Assembly: GCA_919901555.1 (NCBI GenBank)
Contig: CAKKPG010000045.1
Span: forward strand, 1 to 38,011
Direction of reading: 5' to 3'
Source: Nitrospiria bacterium
Lineage (GTDB): Bacteria > Nitrospirota > UBA9217
DNA: 38,011 bases
Shown: piece by piece, positions 30,805 through 38,011 of the stretch
Numbering within the stretch: the stretch's first letter is position 1
Layout of the letters: every line of letters begins with the position of its first letter
Translations under genes and position numbers: made by a program
Notes under the pieces: generated by a model
Databases searched by the model: none
Seen by the model: the letters and a program-made list of their open reading frames with translations, nothing else
What the model was told of the DNA's origin: nothing

Positions 30805-33192
30805 TCAATTCCTCAAAGGTTTCCCCTTCTTCAGCATGTGCTGGATGCGCTCCAGCGTCTTTTTCTGCCCGCACAGTTTGAGGAACGCCTCCCGCTCCAG
30901 CTCCAGCAAATATTCCTCGGTGATCAGCGTGCCGGCGGGAACATCACCGCCGGTGATGACGTCGGCGATCGTGCCGGCGAGGAGCTCTTCGAACTCCGTG
31001 ACCTGCCCACCCATCTTCATATTCCAGATCTGGGACTTGATGGTGGCGGCAATGCTCCTCCCCGGCGCTTTCAGGTCAATGAGAGGCTTTGAAGGCCGAT
31101 AGTTGGCCGCCAAGGCGATCGCCTTCTGTTTGGCGTCGAAGATCCTTTTATCGAGATCCATGGTGATGGCGTCGCCGTGGCGCAGGTAGCCCATCCCGCA
31201 GAGCTCGGCAGCGGACGTGCTCACTTTTGCCAGGGCAATATTCGAAAAATTCTTGAAGATGAACGGGCCGACGTCGGTCTCGTATTCCTCTGCCAGTTTT
31301 ATGGCGCGGATCGCCATCTCCTTGGTCCCCCCGCCTGCGGGAAGGAGCCCGACGCCGATCTCCACGAGACCCATGTAGGTCTCGGCGTGGGGGTTCATCG
31401 CGTCCGCATGGAGGCAGATCTCGCACCCGCCTCCCATGACGAGGTTATGAGGTGCGGCAACGACCGGTATCTTCGAGTACTTGATCGCCATCATCGCCTT
31501 CTGGAAGTTCTTGAGCGTCAGGGCTATATCGTCATAGGCCCCCTCGGCGATGGCCATGGCAATGAGCATCAGGTTGGCGCCCGCGGAAAAGACCCTGCCC
31601 TCGTTGGCGATGACCAGGCCCACACCGTCCTGCTCCGTGCGCTTGATGCCCTGGAGGACCATGGCGAGGATCTCGTTCCCTATGGCGTTCATCTTGCTGT
31701 GGAATTCGAGGCAGAAGACCCCGTCCCCCAGGTCGAGCAGGTCAGCGCCGCTGTTCTTCTCCACCACCTTGTTGTTTCTCTTCAAGAGGGAGAGGCTGAT
31801 ATTCCCGGCAGGCCTCGGCACTTCACGGTATTCCTTGGCAAGAATGTTGTAGTAATAGTCTTTGTTGTTCTCGAATTTATAGAATCGGTCGATCGATCTG
31901 AGATCAGCCGGCACGTCCACCTTATCCTGCTCCGCCCGCTTGACGAAATTTTTAACGCCGATGGCGTCAAGCATCTCGAAGGGGCCGAGGTCCCAGTTGA
32001 ATCCCCATTTCATGGCGTTGTCGATGTTCACGATGTCGTCGGCGATCTCGGGGACCCGGTTGAAGGCATAGATAAGGGTGTCGCGCAGATTCTTCCAGGC
32101 GAACAGGGCCCCCTTGTCGGTACCCGATATGACCGTTTGCAGCCTTTTCCCCGGGTCGTCGATCGGCTTGGCTGTTTCCACGGAAGCGAACTTGGGCCGC
32201 ACGGACGGCGCATACTGCCCGTTCTTATAATCGTAGTAGAAATATTTGGAACCGTTCTCGCCTCTCTCCTTCTTGAAGAACCCCTGCTCACTCTTGTTCC
32301 CCAGAAGCCCTTTTTTCACCATATCGTTGATAAACCCGGGCAAGCGGAAGACCTCCCGCTGCTCGTCCTTTACCAGGGTTTCATAGGCGTTGTCCGCCAC
32401 ATGCTGCAGGGTGTCGAGTCCCACCAGATCAGCGGTGCGGAAGATAGCGCTTTTGGGGCGGGCAGTGGCCGGCCCGGCTACGGCATCCACGTCCTCCACG
32501 GTCAGCTCCATCTCGATCATGTGACGCATACTGTTGCAAATGGAATGGACGCCGATCCTGTTGGCAATGAAGTTGGGAGTGTCCTTGGCGTAGACGATCC
32601 CCTTCCCCAGTCGCTTCTCGATGAATCCGGCCATGAACCGGACCACTTCAGGATCGGTATCACGGTTCGGCACGATCTCCAATAGGCGCATGTAGCGCGG
32701 CGGGTTGAAGAAGTGGGTGATGAGGAAGTTTTTCCGTACCGCCTCCGGGAGGCTTTCGGCCATCTCGTTGACGGAAAGTCCGCTCGTGTTGGTGGAGAGA
32801 ATGGCGCCCTCTTTCAGGTTCGGCGCGACCTTCTCGCTGAAGAGCCGCTTCTTGATCTCCATCTTTTCGACGACGACCTCGATGACCCAGTCGCTTTCCC
32901 GAAGTTTCTTGATATCATCGTCGAAGTTTCCCGCCTCGATGTATGAGGCATAGGAGGGGAGGAAGAACGCCGCGGGCTTGATCTTCCTGAGCCCTTCCAG
33001 TCCCGCTGTTGCGAACCGGTTCCGTACCACGGGATCGCTCAGGGTGAGACCCGCCTTTTTTTCGGCCTCGTTCGGCTCCTTCGGCACGATATCGAGCAGG
33101 AGCGCGTGGATACCGGCGTTCGCAAGATGAGCGGCAATGGTCGCTCCCATCACCCCCGCCCCCAGGACCGCCACTTTGTTGATCTGTCTCAT
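30805..33192 (-). CDS. fadN: 3-hydroxyacyl-CoA dehydrogenase/enoyl-CoA hydratase, FadN-type
   Basis: This two-activity beta-oxidation enzyme has 795 residues. The NAD-dependent dehydrogenase comes first: GAGVMGATIAAHLANAG near residue 10, THFFNPPRYMRLLEIVPN (about 155-172) and FIANRIG. The crotonase domain comes second, with VFSAGANLMLIAM (oxyanion hole), GGGCEICLHADA and GLVEIGVGLLPAGGGTKEM. That order is opposite to E. coli FadB and matches FadN of Bacillus and the enzymes of Geobacter-like bacteria. GGAGG is nine bases upstream of the ATG. It is the first gene of the fadN-thiolase-dehydrogenase run. Confidence 0.94.
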   Translation of the reverse strand: MRQINKVAVLGAGVMGATIAAHLANAGIHALLLDIVPKEPNEAEKKAGLTLSDPVVRNRFATAGLEGLRKIKPAAFFLPSYASYIEAGNFDDDIKKLRESDWVIEVVVEKMEIKKRLFSEKVAPNLKEGAILSTNTSGLSVNEMAESLPEAVRKNFLITHFFNPPRYMRLLEIVPNRDTDPEVVRFMAGFIEKRLGKGIVYAKDTPNFIANRIGVHSICNSMRHMIEMELTVEDVDAVAGPATARPKSAIFRTADLVGLDTLQHVADNAYETLVKDEQREVFRLPGFINDMVKKGLLGNKSEQGFFKKERGENGSKYFYYDYKNGQYAPSVRPKFASVETAKPIDDPGKRLQTVISGTDKGALFAWKNLRDTLIYAFNRVPEIADDIVNIDNAMKWGFNWDLGPFEMLDAIGVKNFVKRAEQDKVDVPADLRSIDRFYKFENNKDYYYNILAKEYREVPRPAGNISLSLLKRNNKVVEKNSGADLLDLGDGVFCLEFHSKMNAIGNEILAMVLQGIKRTEQDGVGLVIANEGRVFSAGANLMLIAMAIAEGAYDDIALTLKNFQKAMMAIKYSKIPVVAAPHNLVMGGGCEICLHADAMNPHAETYMGLVEIGVGLLPAGGGTKEMAIRAIKLAEEYETDVGPFIFKNFSNIALAKVSTSAAELCGMGYLRHGDAITMDLDKRIFDAKQKAIALAANYRPSKPLIDLKAPGRSIAATIKSQIWNMKMGGQVTEFEELLAGTIADVITGGDVPAGTLITEEYLLELEREAFLKLCGQKKTLERIQHMLKKGKPLRN

Positions 33193-33367
33193 CGTATTCC
33201 TCCGTCGTTATGTTGCTTACGGGAAGCTAAAGGTAATGGTTCATTTCTTTTTATTCACTCTGCTAATTGTAGCATCAACTTGAATTATTGTACAGGCAAT
33301 AACCGGAGTAGTTCGGCAGTGTTCATCTTGATACGCACTCTCATTTCAACCTTAGCAAAAACCACCT

Positions 33368-33405
33368 AAAAAAACGGCTTCTTCTGTCGTCAGCACAGAA
33401 GAAGC
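33368..33405 (-). terminator. Intrinsic terminator 176 bases upstream of fadN
   Basis: On the minus strand a perfect 11-bp stem (GCTTCTTCTGT with its complement, seven-base loop) is followed by CG and seven T. It reads toward fadN, and no minus-strand gene lies upstream to be terminated, since cheR is on the other strand. It may be an attenuator in a long fadN leader or a stop for antisense transcription of cheR. A TGTACA-17-TACAAT promoter candidate lies between it and fadN. Confidence 0.6.
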
Positions 33406-33452
33406 ACAAGCTTGCAAAATACTCTATAATTTCCATAGAAGGAATTCTAACG

Positions 33453-34268
33453 ATGGAAAACCACGACTGCATCCGGTTCCTCCAATGGTCTCTCCCGATA
33501 CTGCGCATGCGGTGGCAGGGCTTTCGCAAAGTCCGGGGACAGGTATGCAAGCGCATTGCCGAGCGCGTTCAGGAACTGGGGCTGGCGGACATATCAGCGT
33601 ACCGGTCCTTCCTCGAAAACGCGCCTTCTGAGTGGGCCATCCTCGACTCGTTCTGCCATATCACGATTTCCCGCTTTTCCCGGGACAGGGAAGTATTTCA
33701 GTTTCTGGAACGTGAAGTCCTTCCGAAGCTTGCAGGACGCTCTCGCTCCCGGGGAGACGGGGAACTGCGGTGCTGGAGCATTGGATGTGCTTCGGGAGAA
33801 GAGCCATATACCCTGGCACTCCTCTGGACCGCTTCCCTCAAGAGCACATTTGCTGATATGGAAATGAAGGTCATTGCAACCGATGCCGACCGGGGCATGA
33901 TCGAGCGGGCGAAGAAAGGATGTTATTCTCCTGGCAGCATGCGCGAGCTTCCCCGGGAATGGCTGGATACATGGTTTATCAAAACGGGAGCCGGATACTG
34001 CGTGAAAGAGACGATTCGGGGAACGGTGGAATTTCTCGAGCAGGATATCCGGGCGGCGGCACAGGACGACCCGTTTCACCTCATCCTCTGCCGGAATATG
34101 GCCTTCACCTATTTCGATGAAGCCCTCCAGCGCGAAGTCCTCGGGAAGATCCGGGAGAAACTCCTCCCCCGCGGATCCCTCGTCATCGGCAGCCATGAAT
34201 CACTGCCGGGCGGAGCAGAGGGATTCGAACCGTGGCCGGGCAAGCCGGGGATCTATCGAAGGACCTGA
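33453..34268 (+). CDS. cheR: CheR-type protein-glutamate methyltransferase
   Basis: This SAM-dependent enzyme methylates glutamates of chemoreceptors. The 271-residue protein has the small N-terminal helical domain (about 15-75), a TISRF-x-RD segment (normally T-x-F-F-R-D) and the methyltransferase domain with WSIGCASGEEPYTLALL (SAM motif I, about 108-124), VIATDAD and LILCRNMAFTYF. It ends GKPGIYRR, typical for CheR. No other chemotaxis gene is nearby, so it may serve a distant pathway. AAGGAA lies nine bases upstream of the ATG. Confidence 0.88.
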   Translation: MENHDCIRFLQWSLPILRMRWQGFRKVRGQVCKRIAERVQELGLADISAYRSFLENAPSEWAILDSFCHITISRFSRDREVFQFLEREVLPKLAGRSRSRGDGELRCWSIGCASGEEPYTLALLWTASLKSTFADMEMKVIATDADRGMIERAKKGCYSPGSMRELPREWLDTWFIKTGAGYCVKETIRGTVEFLEQDIRAAAQDDPFHLILCRNMAFTYFDEALQREVLGKIREKLLPRGSLVIGSHESLPGGAEGFEPWPGKPGIYRRT

Positions 34269-34278
34269 GGCCTGCCGC

Positions 34279-34434
34279 TTATTTGCCGAAAACGAGCAGG
34301 ACCCCCGCTGCCGCAGAGAGCAGGGCGAGCACCGTGCCGCTTCCCGAGAAGTTGATATGGAGCAGCGGCATGAGGCCCTTCGCGATCAGCCAGATCCCGA
34401 GCAGCATAAATCCCGTATTTCTGGAAAAGTTCAT
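34279..34434 (-). CDS. Small two-helix membrane protein
   Basis: The 51-residue product, MNFSRNTGFMLLGIWLIAKG and onwards, has two hydrophobic helices (about 9-25 and 34-49) separated by a HINFSGSG turn. I have seen the same plan in small uncharacterised membrane proteins of Desulfobacterota and Nitrospirota. An AAAGGAG site is six bases before the ATG at 34434. An ATG six bases earlier is too close to that site. It converges with cheR. Function unknown. Confidence 0.75.
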   Translation of the reverse strand: MNFSRNTGFMLLGIWLIAKGLMPLLHINFSGSGTVLALLSAAAGVLLVFGK

Positions 34435-34550
34435 GGCCATCTCCTTTGTTCAGTGAATGTTGTCACTGCTTATTGGTATCCTGCTTCAACTCCGTTGCCA
34501 AAAACGCGCCGAGAGCCTTGTCTGTCCTGCTGATGCGGTTCAGAAGCCGG

Positions 34551-34964
34551 TCATGGAACGGCAACATACCAGACGTTATTGAAGCCCTGGCCGTTCGCGT
34601 CGCCGGGGTTCTTGTCACCGGAAAAATAATACAGCGGCAGCCCCTTGTACGTCGTCTGCTTCCTGCCGTCATCGCCGGTGATCGTGCCGAAGTCCTCGGC
34701 CTTGAGGCCGATGGGCGGCGTGATGTTCTCGCTGTAAAAGACCGGCCATTTTTCAACGCACGGCCCGGCGCAGAAGCTCCTCCCCGGCATGTCCTTCTTG
34801 AAGATGTAGAGGGCCATGCCCTTTGCATCAGTAATAAAGGCGCCGATCCCCTCTTTCTTGGAGACCTGGACCGTCAGTGACTGGCCCGACGCAACCCCTG
34901 CCAGGACCATCACTCCAATGACGAAGACTGCAAGCATGCGCCGGACCATCATGCCCCTGTTCAT
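34551..34964 (-). CDS. Exported protein with two secreted lipoprotein-type repeats
   Basis: The 137-residue protein has a signal peptide (about 1-28, ending VASG) and two copies of the COG4315-type repeat: GMALYIFKKDMPGRSFCAGPC with EKWPVF, and GLPLYYFSGDKNPGDANGQG with VWYVAVP. The function of the family is not established; members are exported and often sit near cytochromes or copper proteins. GGAGG lies eight to ten bases before the ATG at 34964. A longer frame to 35045 lacks a site and hides the signal peptide. Confidence 0.85.
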   Translation of the reverse strand: MNRGMMVRRMLAVFVIGVMVLAGVASGQSLTVQVSKKEGIGAFITDAKGMALYIFKKDMPGRSFCAGPCVEKWPVFYSENITPPIGLKAEDFGTITGDDGRKQTTYKGLPLYYFSGDKNPGDANGQGFNNVWYVAVP

Positions 34965-35112
34965 AGCCGATCCCTCCTCCGTATCCACATGGTATGCATG
35001 TTCATAAAGCACGACATAGCCCGAACATTGGGCAAAGCTTACCAAATATTTTGGCCGCTGTCAACCGCAGCAACGTCTGACTTTCCTCAAAAATCGGCTT
35101 TTTACGACTGAA

Positions 35113-35934
35113 TCAATCCTCTTTTCGTGGGACCGGGAGGATATTGACGTTCCCTTCCGTCTGCCTGTCGATGAACTGCTTGACGGACGTGTAATCCCGG
35201 CGCCTGAGACCGGCAAGGATGCGGGACGCTTCCCGTTCGGAAACATCATCGGGGGATATGGTGGAAATTTCCGGCGCGATGTACGTGCGCGTTCTATCGA
35301 TAAAATTCGTGAGCTGGTCGTAAAATTCCCGTTGGCACCGGCCGATGTACCCGCCGCCGACCATCACGGTGTTCGCGTTCACGTCCTGAAGGAACCGGTA
35401 CAGGCTGATCATGTCGTCAACGGCGATAACGCCGGTACTGGACGTTTTGGAAAAGAGAGAGAACACCGAAGGGCCCCTCGATGCCACCGCGTTGAGGTAC
35501 GACGTATACGACAGGGGGGAGAAACTCTCCGTCGAATAGTTCCCGGGAATGATCAGGACCAGAATGCCCCCCGCTTCCGCGCGCTCCGCCATGAATGTCG
35601 CTTCATTATAAAATTGCTTTTTCAGCAGACGATATTTGACATCGGGATAGGCCTCCCGGGCGAGGTCCCGCAGGAATACGGAATACGCCGGGTGGACGAT
35701 GATCGTGACCTCGGGGACACCCGCTTTGCGGAGCTCCGGTGATGCTGCTGCCCCGGAGAGCTTTTGCACACGCAGGGGTTCGGTTGTCCGGGGATACTGC
35801 CTGAGGATGCCGGCGAATTGCTGCGCCGAATCACGGGGGCCCTGCACCGGTGTACAACCCAGCGCCACGAGGACGCAGAGGACGGCCCAGAGAGACTTTC
35901 TGATATGAAAAATTCCGATACCGCCCATCACCAC
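35113..35934 (-). CDS. Lipoprotein of unknown function
   Basis: The 273-residue product has a lipoprotein signal with lipobox LVALGC (Cys about 27). The mature protein has strands and helices in alternating order, VTIIVHPAYSVFL, GGILVLIIPGN, STGVIAVDDM and NTVMVGGGYIGRCQREFYDQL, then ISTISPDDVSEREA. The order of strands and the cysteine in GRCQREF recall the isochorismatase-like fold in a general way. That is a weak suggestion. The start could be GTG 35934 or the ATG two codons later. No strong ribosome-binding site is visible, and a hairpin lies just upstream. Confidence 0.7.
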   Translation of the reverse strand: MVMGGIGIFHIRKSLWAVLCVLVALGCTPVQGPRDSAQQFAGILRQYPRTTEPLRVQKLSGAAASPELRKAGVPEVTIIVHPAYSVFLRDLAREAYPDVKYRLLKKQFYNEATFMAERAEAGGILVLIIPGNYSTESFSPLSYTSYLNAVASRGPSVFSLFSKTSSTGVIAVDDMISLYRFLQDVNANTVMVGGGYIGRCQREFYDQLTNFIDRTRTYIAPEISTISPDDVSEREASRILAGLRRRDYTSVKQFIDRQTEGNVNILPVPRKED

Positions 35935-35943
35935 TCGTCAGCC

Positions 35944-35967
35944 CCGTTCTCCAGGACAGGAGAACGG
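35944..35967. promoter_or_regulatory. Perfect hairpin in the leader of the lipoprotein gene
   Basis: CCGTTCTCC and GGAGAACGG pair perfectly over nine bases around a six-base loop. The hairpin begins ten bases before the start at 35934. In RNA it would hide the region where a ribosome-binding site would be. The rest of 35968-36181 holds no gene. Confidence 0.5.
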
Positions 35968-36181
35968 CCTGTTCATCCCTGCCAAGTCTCCGGCCATTCC
36001 GGAGATGCGGAGGACTATACCATGCCGCAGTGTTCCGTTTCAATCTAAAAACCGCCTCCCCCTGCGCCCGCCGGGGACGCACAGTGTTATGGTCTTTTTC
36101 ATCGGTTTGCCGCCTTTCTGAGATATCGATGTTCGCGTCAGTCTCGTGCTCTTCTTGAATGCACGGGGGAGTGTCCATGGT

Positions 36182-36634
36182 CTAGTGCTGAACGGGATAG
36201 CCCGCTTCCTTCCAGACCGTAAGCCCTCCGCTCATGTTCACCGCGTTCCTGTACCCCAGGTCGTTCATCGCTTTGGTCGCCAACGGCGACCGTTTGTCGA
36301 ACATTCAGTACACCACCACTTTGGCCGTCTTGTCCGGGATCAGCTCGTGGATGTGGAAGTCGAGGAGCCCCCGGGACATGTTGACCGCGCCGGGGATATG
36401 CTCCTGCTGGTACTCTTCCTTGTCCCGGACGTCGAGAATGATCGCCTTCTCCTTTCCGTCGACCATCCTCTTCACATCGTGGATCGAGACCTCGTGAATG
36501 ACCGCCTTCGCCTCGCTGACGAGTTGGTCCGGCGTTTTGACGGCCGCCTCTCTCTTCCCCGTATCTTTGACCGAACACCCGGAAAACAACAAAAACGAGA
36601 GAACAAACAGCAACCACCTGCCCTTGTTCATCAT
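36182..36634 (-). CDS. Rhodanese-domain lipoprotein with in-frame TGA (probable selenocysteine) at the catalytic position
   Basis: Reading through the TGA at 36305-36307 gives 150 residues. A lipoprotein signal (lipobox LFSGC, Cys20) is followed by one rhodanese domain. CDC25/rhodanese landmarks are IILDVRDKEEYQQEHIPGAVN (67-86, given here as known blocks ILDVRDKEEY and HIPGAVN), then KVVVY, the TGA as residue 110, and MFDKRSPLATKA. In normal members the residue after VVVY is the catalytic cysteine of a C-x4-R-S loop, and R115-S116 are present at the right distance. The C-terminus GYRNAVNMSGGLTVWKEAGY is intact and typical. A GGTCGCC-GTT-GGCGACC hairpin begins 13 bases after the TGA. AAAGGAGG precedes the ATG. 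The alternative is a Cys-to-stop mutation. Confidence 0.8.
36275..36291 (-). promoter_or_regulatory. SECIS-like hairpin after the TGA codon
   Basis: On the minus strand, seven perfect base pairs (GGTCGCC with GGCGACC) close a three-base GTT loop. The loop starts 21 bases after the TGA and its first base is G. Published rules for bacterial selenocysteine insertion elements ask for a stem-loop just downstream of UGA with a guanine among the first loop bases. This hairpin fits them. It lies wholly within coding codons. Confidence 0.65.
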
Positions 36635-36837
36635 ACCAGCCTCCTTTCCATGGATATCCCCCGACGTAAATTTTGCCTCAATTATATATGCAAAGATTAT
36701 TATATTTTTATGTAGATGTCAACCACCGTTTTATGCAAAAGGACAGACAAATGTCATCAAAAACTGTCGTTGCCTTTACAATTCCTGCGGTCAATGCTAT
36801 TGTAGTAACGATGAGGCCCGGACCGAGTGCATTTACC

Positions 36838-37743
36838 ATGATTTCGACAAGACTTTTTCTGTATTTCATATCATGTGCCTGCCCCTTGGTTCTTGCGCTG
36901 AACTACTCCCCCAGTGCTCAGGCAGAGACCGTGAATTGGCATGCAGGAAACGCCGGCTTCGCTGCCGCCGGCACATACGACGTCCCCGTACGTCGCGAAA
37001 AAAACTTCCCCGGCTATCCTCATAACACCTCCGGCAATGACGGAATAGTTCTTGCGCTCAATGCGCCCGACGCCAAAGGGACGCCTCAAACCTCCGAAAC
37101 CGCCGCTGTACCTGAGCAGATGACCTTCGGGGCCTGGCTGTGGGACTACCTGTACAACGGAGCAAGCATTACCGTAGGCGTCGGCACCCGCCAGGCGGAA
37201 TTGAAAGTGACCGAGAAAAGCTCCGGCAGATACGGCAAGATCGCCCAGCGGGACGAAGAGGCATATTTTTTAAGCTACAGCACCCGGCCGTCGTTCATCG
37301 GAGACTCGCATTTCGGCTATACCTTTATATTGAACTATACGACCTTTAACATGGACAAGCAGGAAACAGCCAAAAACATATACGAGGACCTCGGCACGCG
37401 CGTGCGGGGAAAGACCGCCTATGTCGTCCCCACTCTCTTCTACCAGTGGGGTGAGCATCGTGAGAAAGGCAAATTCGTCAGACTGGGTGTCGGGCTCGGC
37501 ATGGGCGTGGCCAAATTTAACGGCGATATAATCCTGACGGATCCTCAACCTAAACCCCTGGTGCCGATCCACGTTTCCAACGACTCCTATGATCTTAAAT
37601 TCGCGGCCAGCGCTTTTCTCGAGGCGCGCTACCGCCACTGGGGCATAAAAGTCAGCATCGCGGGACCGAATTATCAAGACGAGACGTACAAGTACAACCT
37701 CAGCGATATCGCCGTCAATCTGGGATACTCCTATTACTTTTGA
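36838..37743 (+). CDS. Exported beta-barrel-like outer membrane protein
   Basis: The 301-residue protein has a signal peptide (about 1-30, ending PSAQA) and a mature part rich in alternating aromatic and polar residues. Strand-like stretches such as SITVGVGTRQAELKV, FGYTFILNYTTFNM, FVRLGVGLGMGVAKF and AVNLGYSYYF end with a C-terminal phenylalanine, the usual signal for outer-membrane assembly. No family name is recognised. The frame is open upstream to 36673, but the signal peptide fits only the ATG at 36838. No strong ribosome-binding site is seen. It is divergent from the rhodanese gene. Confidence 0.75.
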   Translation: MISTRLFLYFISCACPLVLALNYSPSAQAETVNWHAGNAGFAAAGTYDVPVRREKNFPGYPHNTSGNDGIVLALNAPDAKGTPQTSETAAVPEQMTFGAWLWDYLYNGASITVGVGTRQAELKVTEKSSGRYGKIAQRDEEAYFLSYSTRPSFIGDSHFGYTFILNYTTFNMDKQETAKNIYEDLGTRVRGKTAYVVPTLFYQWGEHREKGKFVRLGVGLGMGVAKFNGDIILTDPQPKPLVPIHVSNDSYDLKFAASAFLEARYRHWGIKVSIAGPNYQDETYKYNLSDIAVNLGYSYYF

Positions 37744-37747
37744 TGGA

Positions 37748-37839
37748 CTCGTAAAAAGTCATTTTTAGCCACAGAGGTTCCAGAGAAAATCTTTAATATT
37801 TTGAGAGCTCAACTCTGTGCTCTCTGTGAGCTCTGTGGC
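37748..37839 (+). repeat. CGTAAAAAGTC motif plus CCACAGAG hairpin element
   Basis: CGTAAAAAGTCATTTTTA is followed by GCCACAGAG (37768-37776), which pairs with CTCTGTGGC (37831-37839). Inside, AGAGCTC and CTCTGTG words repeat. The left part is shared, inverted, with 26-58 at the other end of the window. It lies seven bases after the barrel protein's stop. Confidence 0.7.
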
Positions 37840-37940
37840 AAATTCTGCTTTTTTATGAATCTGTCGCTCTTGCATCTGTAAAAAATATCTTCAGCCTCGG
37901 CTTTTCAAATAAGGCTGGAAAAGCGATCACTAAAACACCC

Positions 37941-38011
37941 ATGACTCACGAACTTCACGACTTCTTCTATCCCGGGACCGTGGCCCTCATCGGCGCCACG
38001 GACACGCCGAG
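37941..38011 (+). CDS. N-terminus of a CoA-binding acyl-CoA synthetase, cut by the window edge
   Basis: Only 23 full codons are visible: MTHELHDFFYPGTVALIGAT and onward. This F-x-P-x-(T/S)-VA-(L/V)-IGA(T/S) pattern is the start of the CoA-binding domain of ADP-forming acetyl-CoA synthetases and of the related protein lysine acetyltransferases. No clear ribosome-binding site precedes the ATG. Which member it is cannot be told from this fragment. Confidence 0.6.
   Translation, partial: MTHELHDFFYPGTVALIGATDTP

Noticed and set aside
31177-32685. A 502-codon open frame on the plus strand
   Set aside because: It is the antisense shadow of the FadN-type enzyme, with no recognisable domain or ribosome-binding site.
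34463-34560. A 34-codon minus-strand frame after the secreted-repeat gene
   Set aside because: It lacks a ribosome-binding site and partly overlaps the end of the upstream gene in another frame.
36305-36634. Rhodanese gene as a simple truncation
   Set aside because: The frame after the TGA is intact to the natural end, the stop falls exactly on the catalytic position and a SECIS-like hairpin follows. Truncation remains the fallback explanation.

Overview
The window reads as bacterial chromosome from a GC-rich anaerobe or facultative anaerobe. Pointers are a TRAP dicarboxylate-type transporter, a multiheme c-type lipoprotein cytochrome, an EtfAB pair with its membrane iron-sulfur oxidoreductase, a complete set of beta-oxidation enzymes, an archaeal-type S-adenosylmethionine synthetase, and many palindromic intergenic repeats. 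This mix is typical of Desulfobacterota (Geobacter/Syntrophus-like) or Nitrospirota. I cannot decide between them from sequence alone. No rRNA, tRNA, CRISPR array, prophage or intact insertion sequence was seen.

Layout. 0.1-2 kb: TRAP transporter subunits (dctP, dctQ; no dctM in view). 2.1-3.9 kb: a three-gene operon with its own promoter, consisting of a very small ORF that seems to start on a non-AUG codon, a 2[4Fe-4S]-type protein and a conserved-looking unknown. 4-10.3 kb, minus strand: an alpha/beta hydrolase with a cysteine elbow, an RlmL-like rRNA methyltransferase, a degenerate receiver-PilZ protein, an MDR oxidoreductase, a secreted cupredoxin and S-adenosylmethionine synthetase. 10.4-12.7 kb: a PhoR-like kinase whose 3' end is duplicated on the far side of an antitoxin-like gene. 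12.8-19.1 kb, plus strand: small exported proteins and secreted hydrolases, with two decayed genes. 19.7-21.3 kb: an EptA/MCR-like phosphoethanolamine transferase. 21.5-33.2 kb, minus strand: heptaheme cytochrome, etfA, etfB, ETF:quinone-type oxidoreductase, a vapBC module, acyl-CoA dehydrogenase, thiolase and a two-domain hydroxyacyl-CoA dehydrogenase/enoyl-CoA hydratase. 33.4-38 kb: CheR, small envelope proteins, a rhodanese lipoprotein, an outer-membrane-like protein and the start of a CoA-binding acyl-CoA synthetase.

How the genes fit together. The three beta-oxidation enzymes make reduced ETF and NADH. EtfAB and the 663-residue membrane protein would pass the ETF electrons to the quinone pool. 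A periplasm-facing heptaheme cytochrome sits directly downstream, so respiration coupled to fatty-acid oxidation is the main metabolic theme. EptA, cupredoxin and several lipoproteins form an envelope theme.

Most notable finding: the rhodanese lipoprotein at 36182-36634 has an in-frame TGA exactly where the catalytic cysteine codon should be. The frame continues into a coherent rhodanese C-terminus, and a perfect 7-bp hairpin with a G-first apical loop starts 13 nt after the TGA. It is best read as a selenocysteine-containing rhodanese rather than a broken gene. Second in interest are a roughly 165-bp palindromic element present three times (two inverted copies bracket etfB), the kinase-tail duplication around an orphan antitoxin, and a promoter-terminator pair without an ORF that may encode a small RNA.
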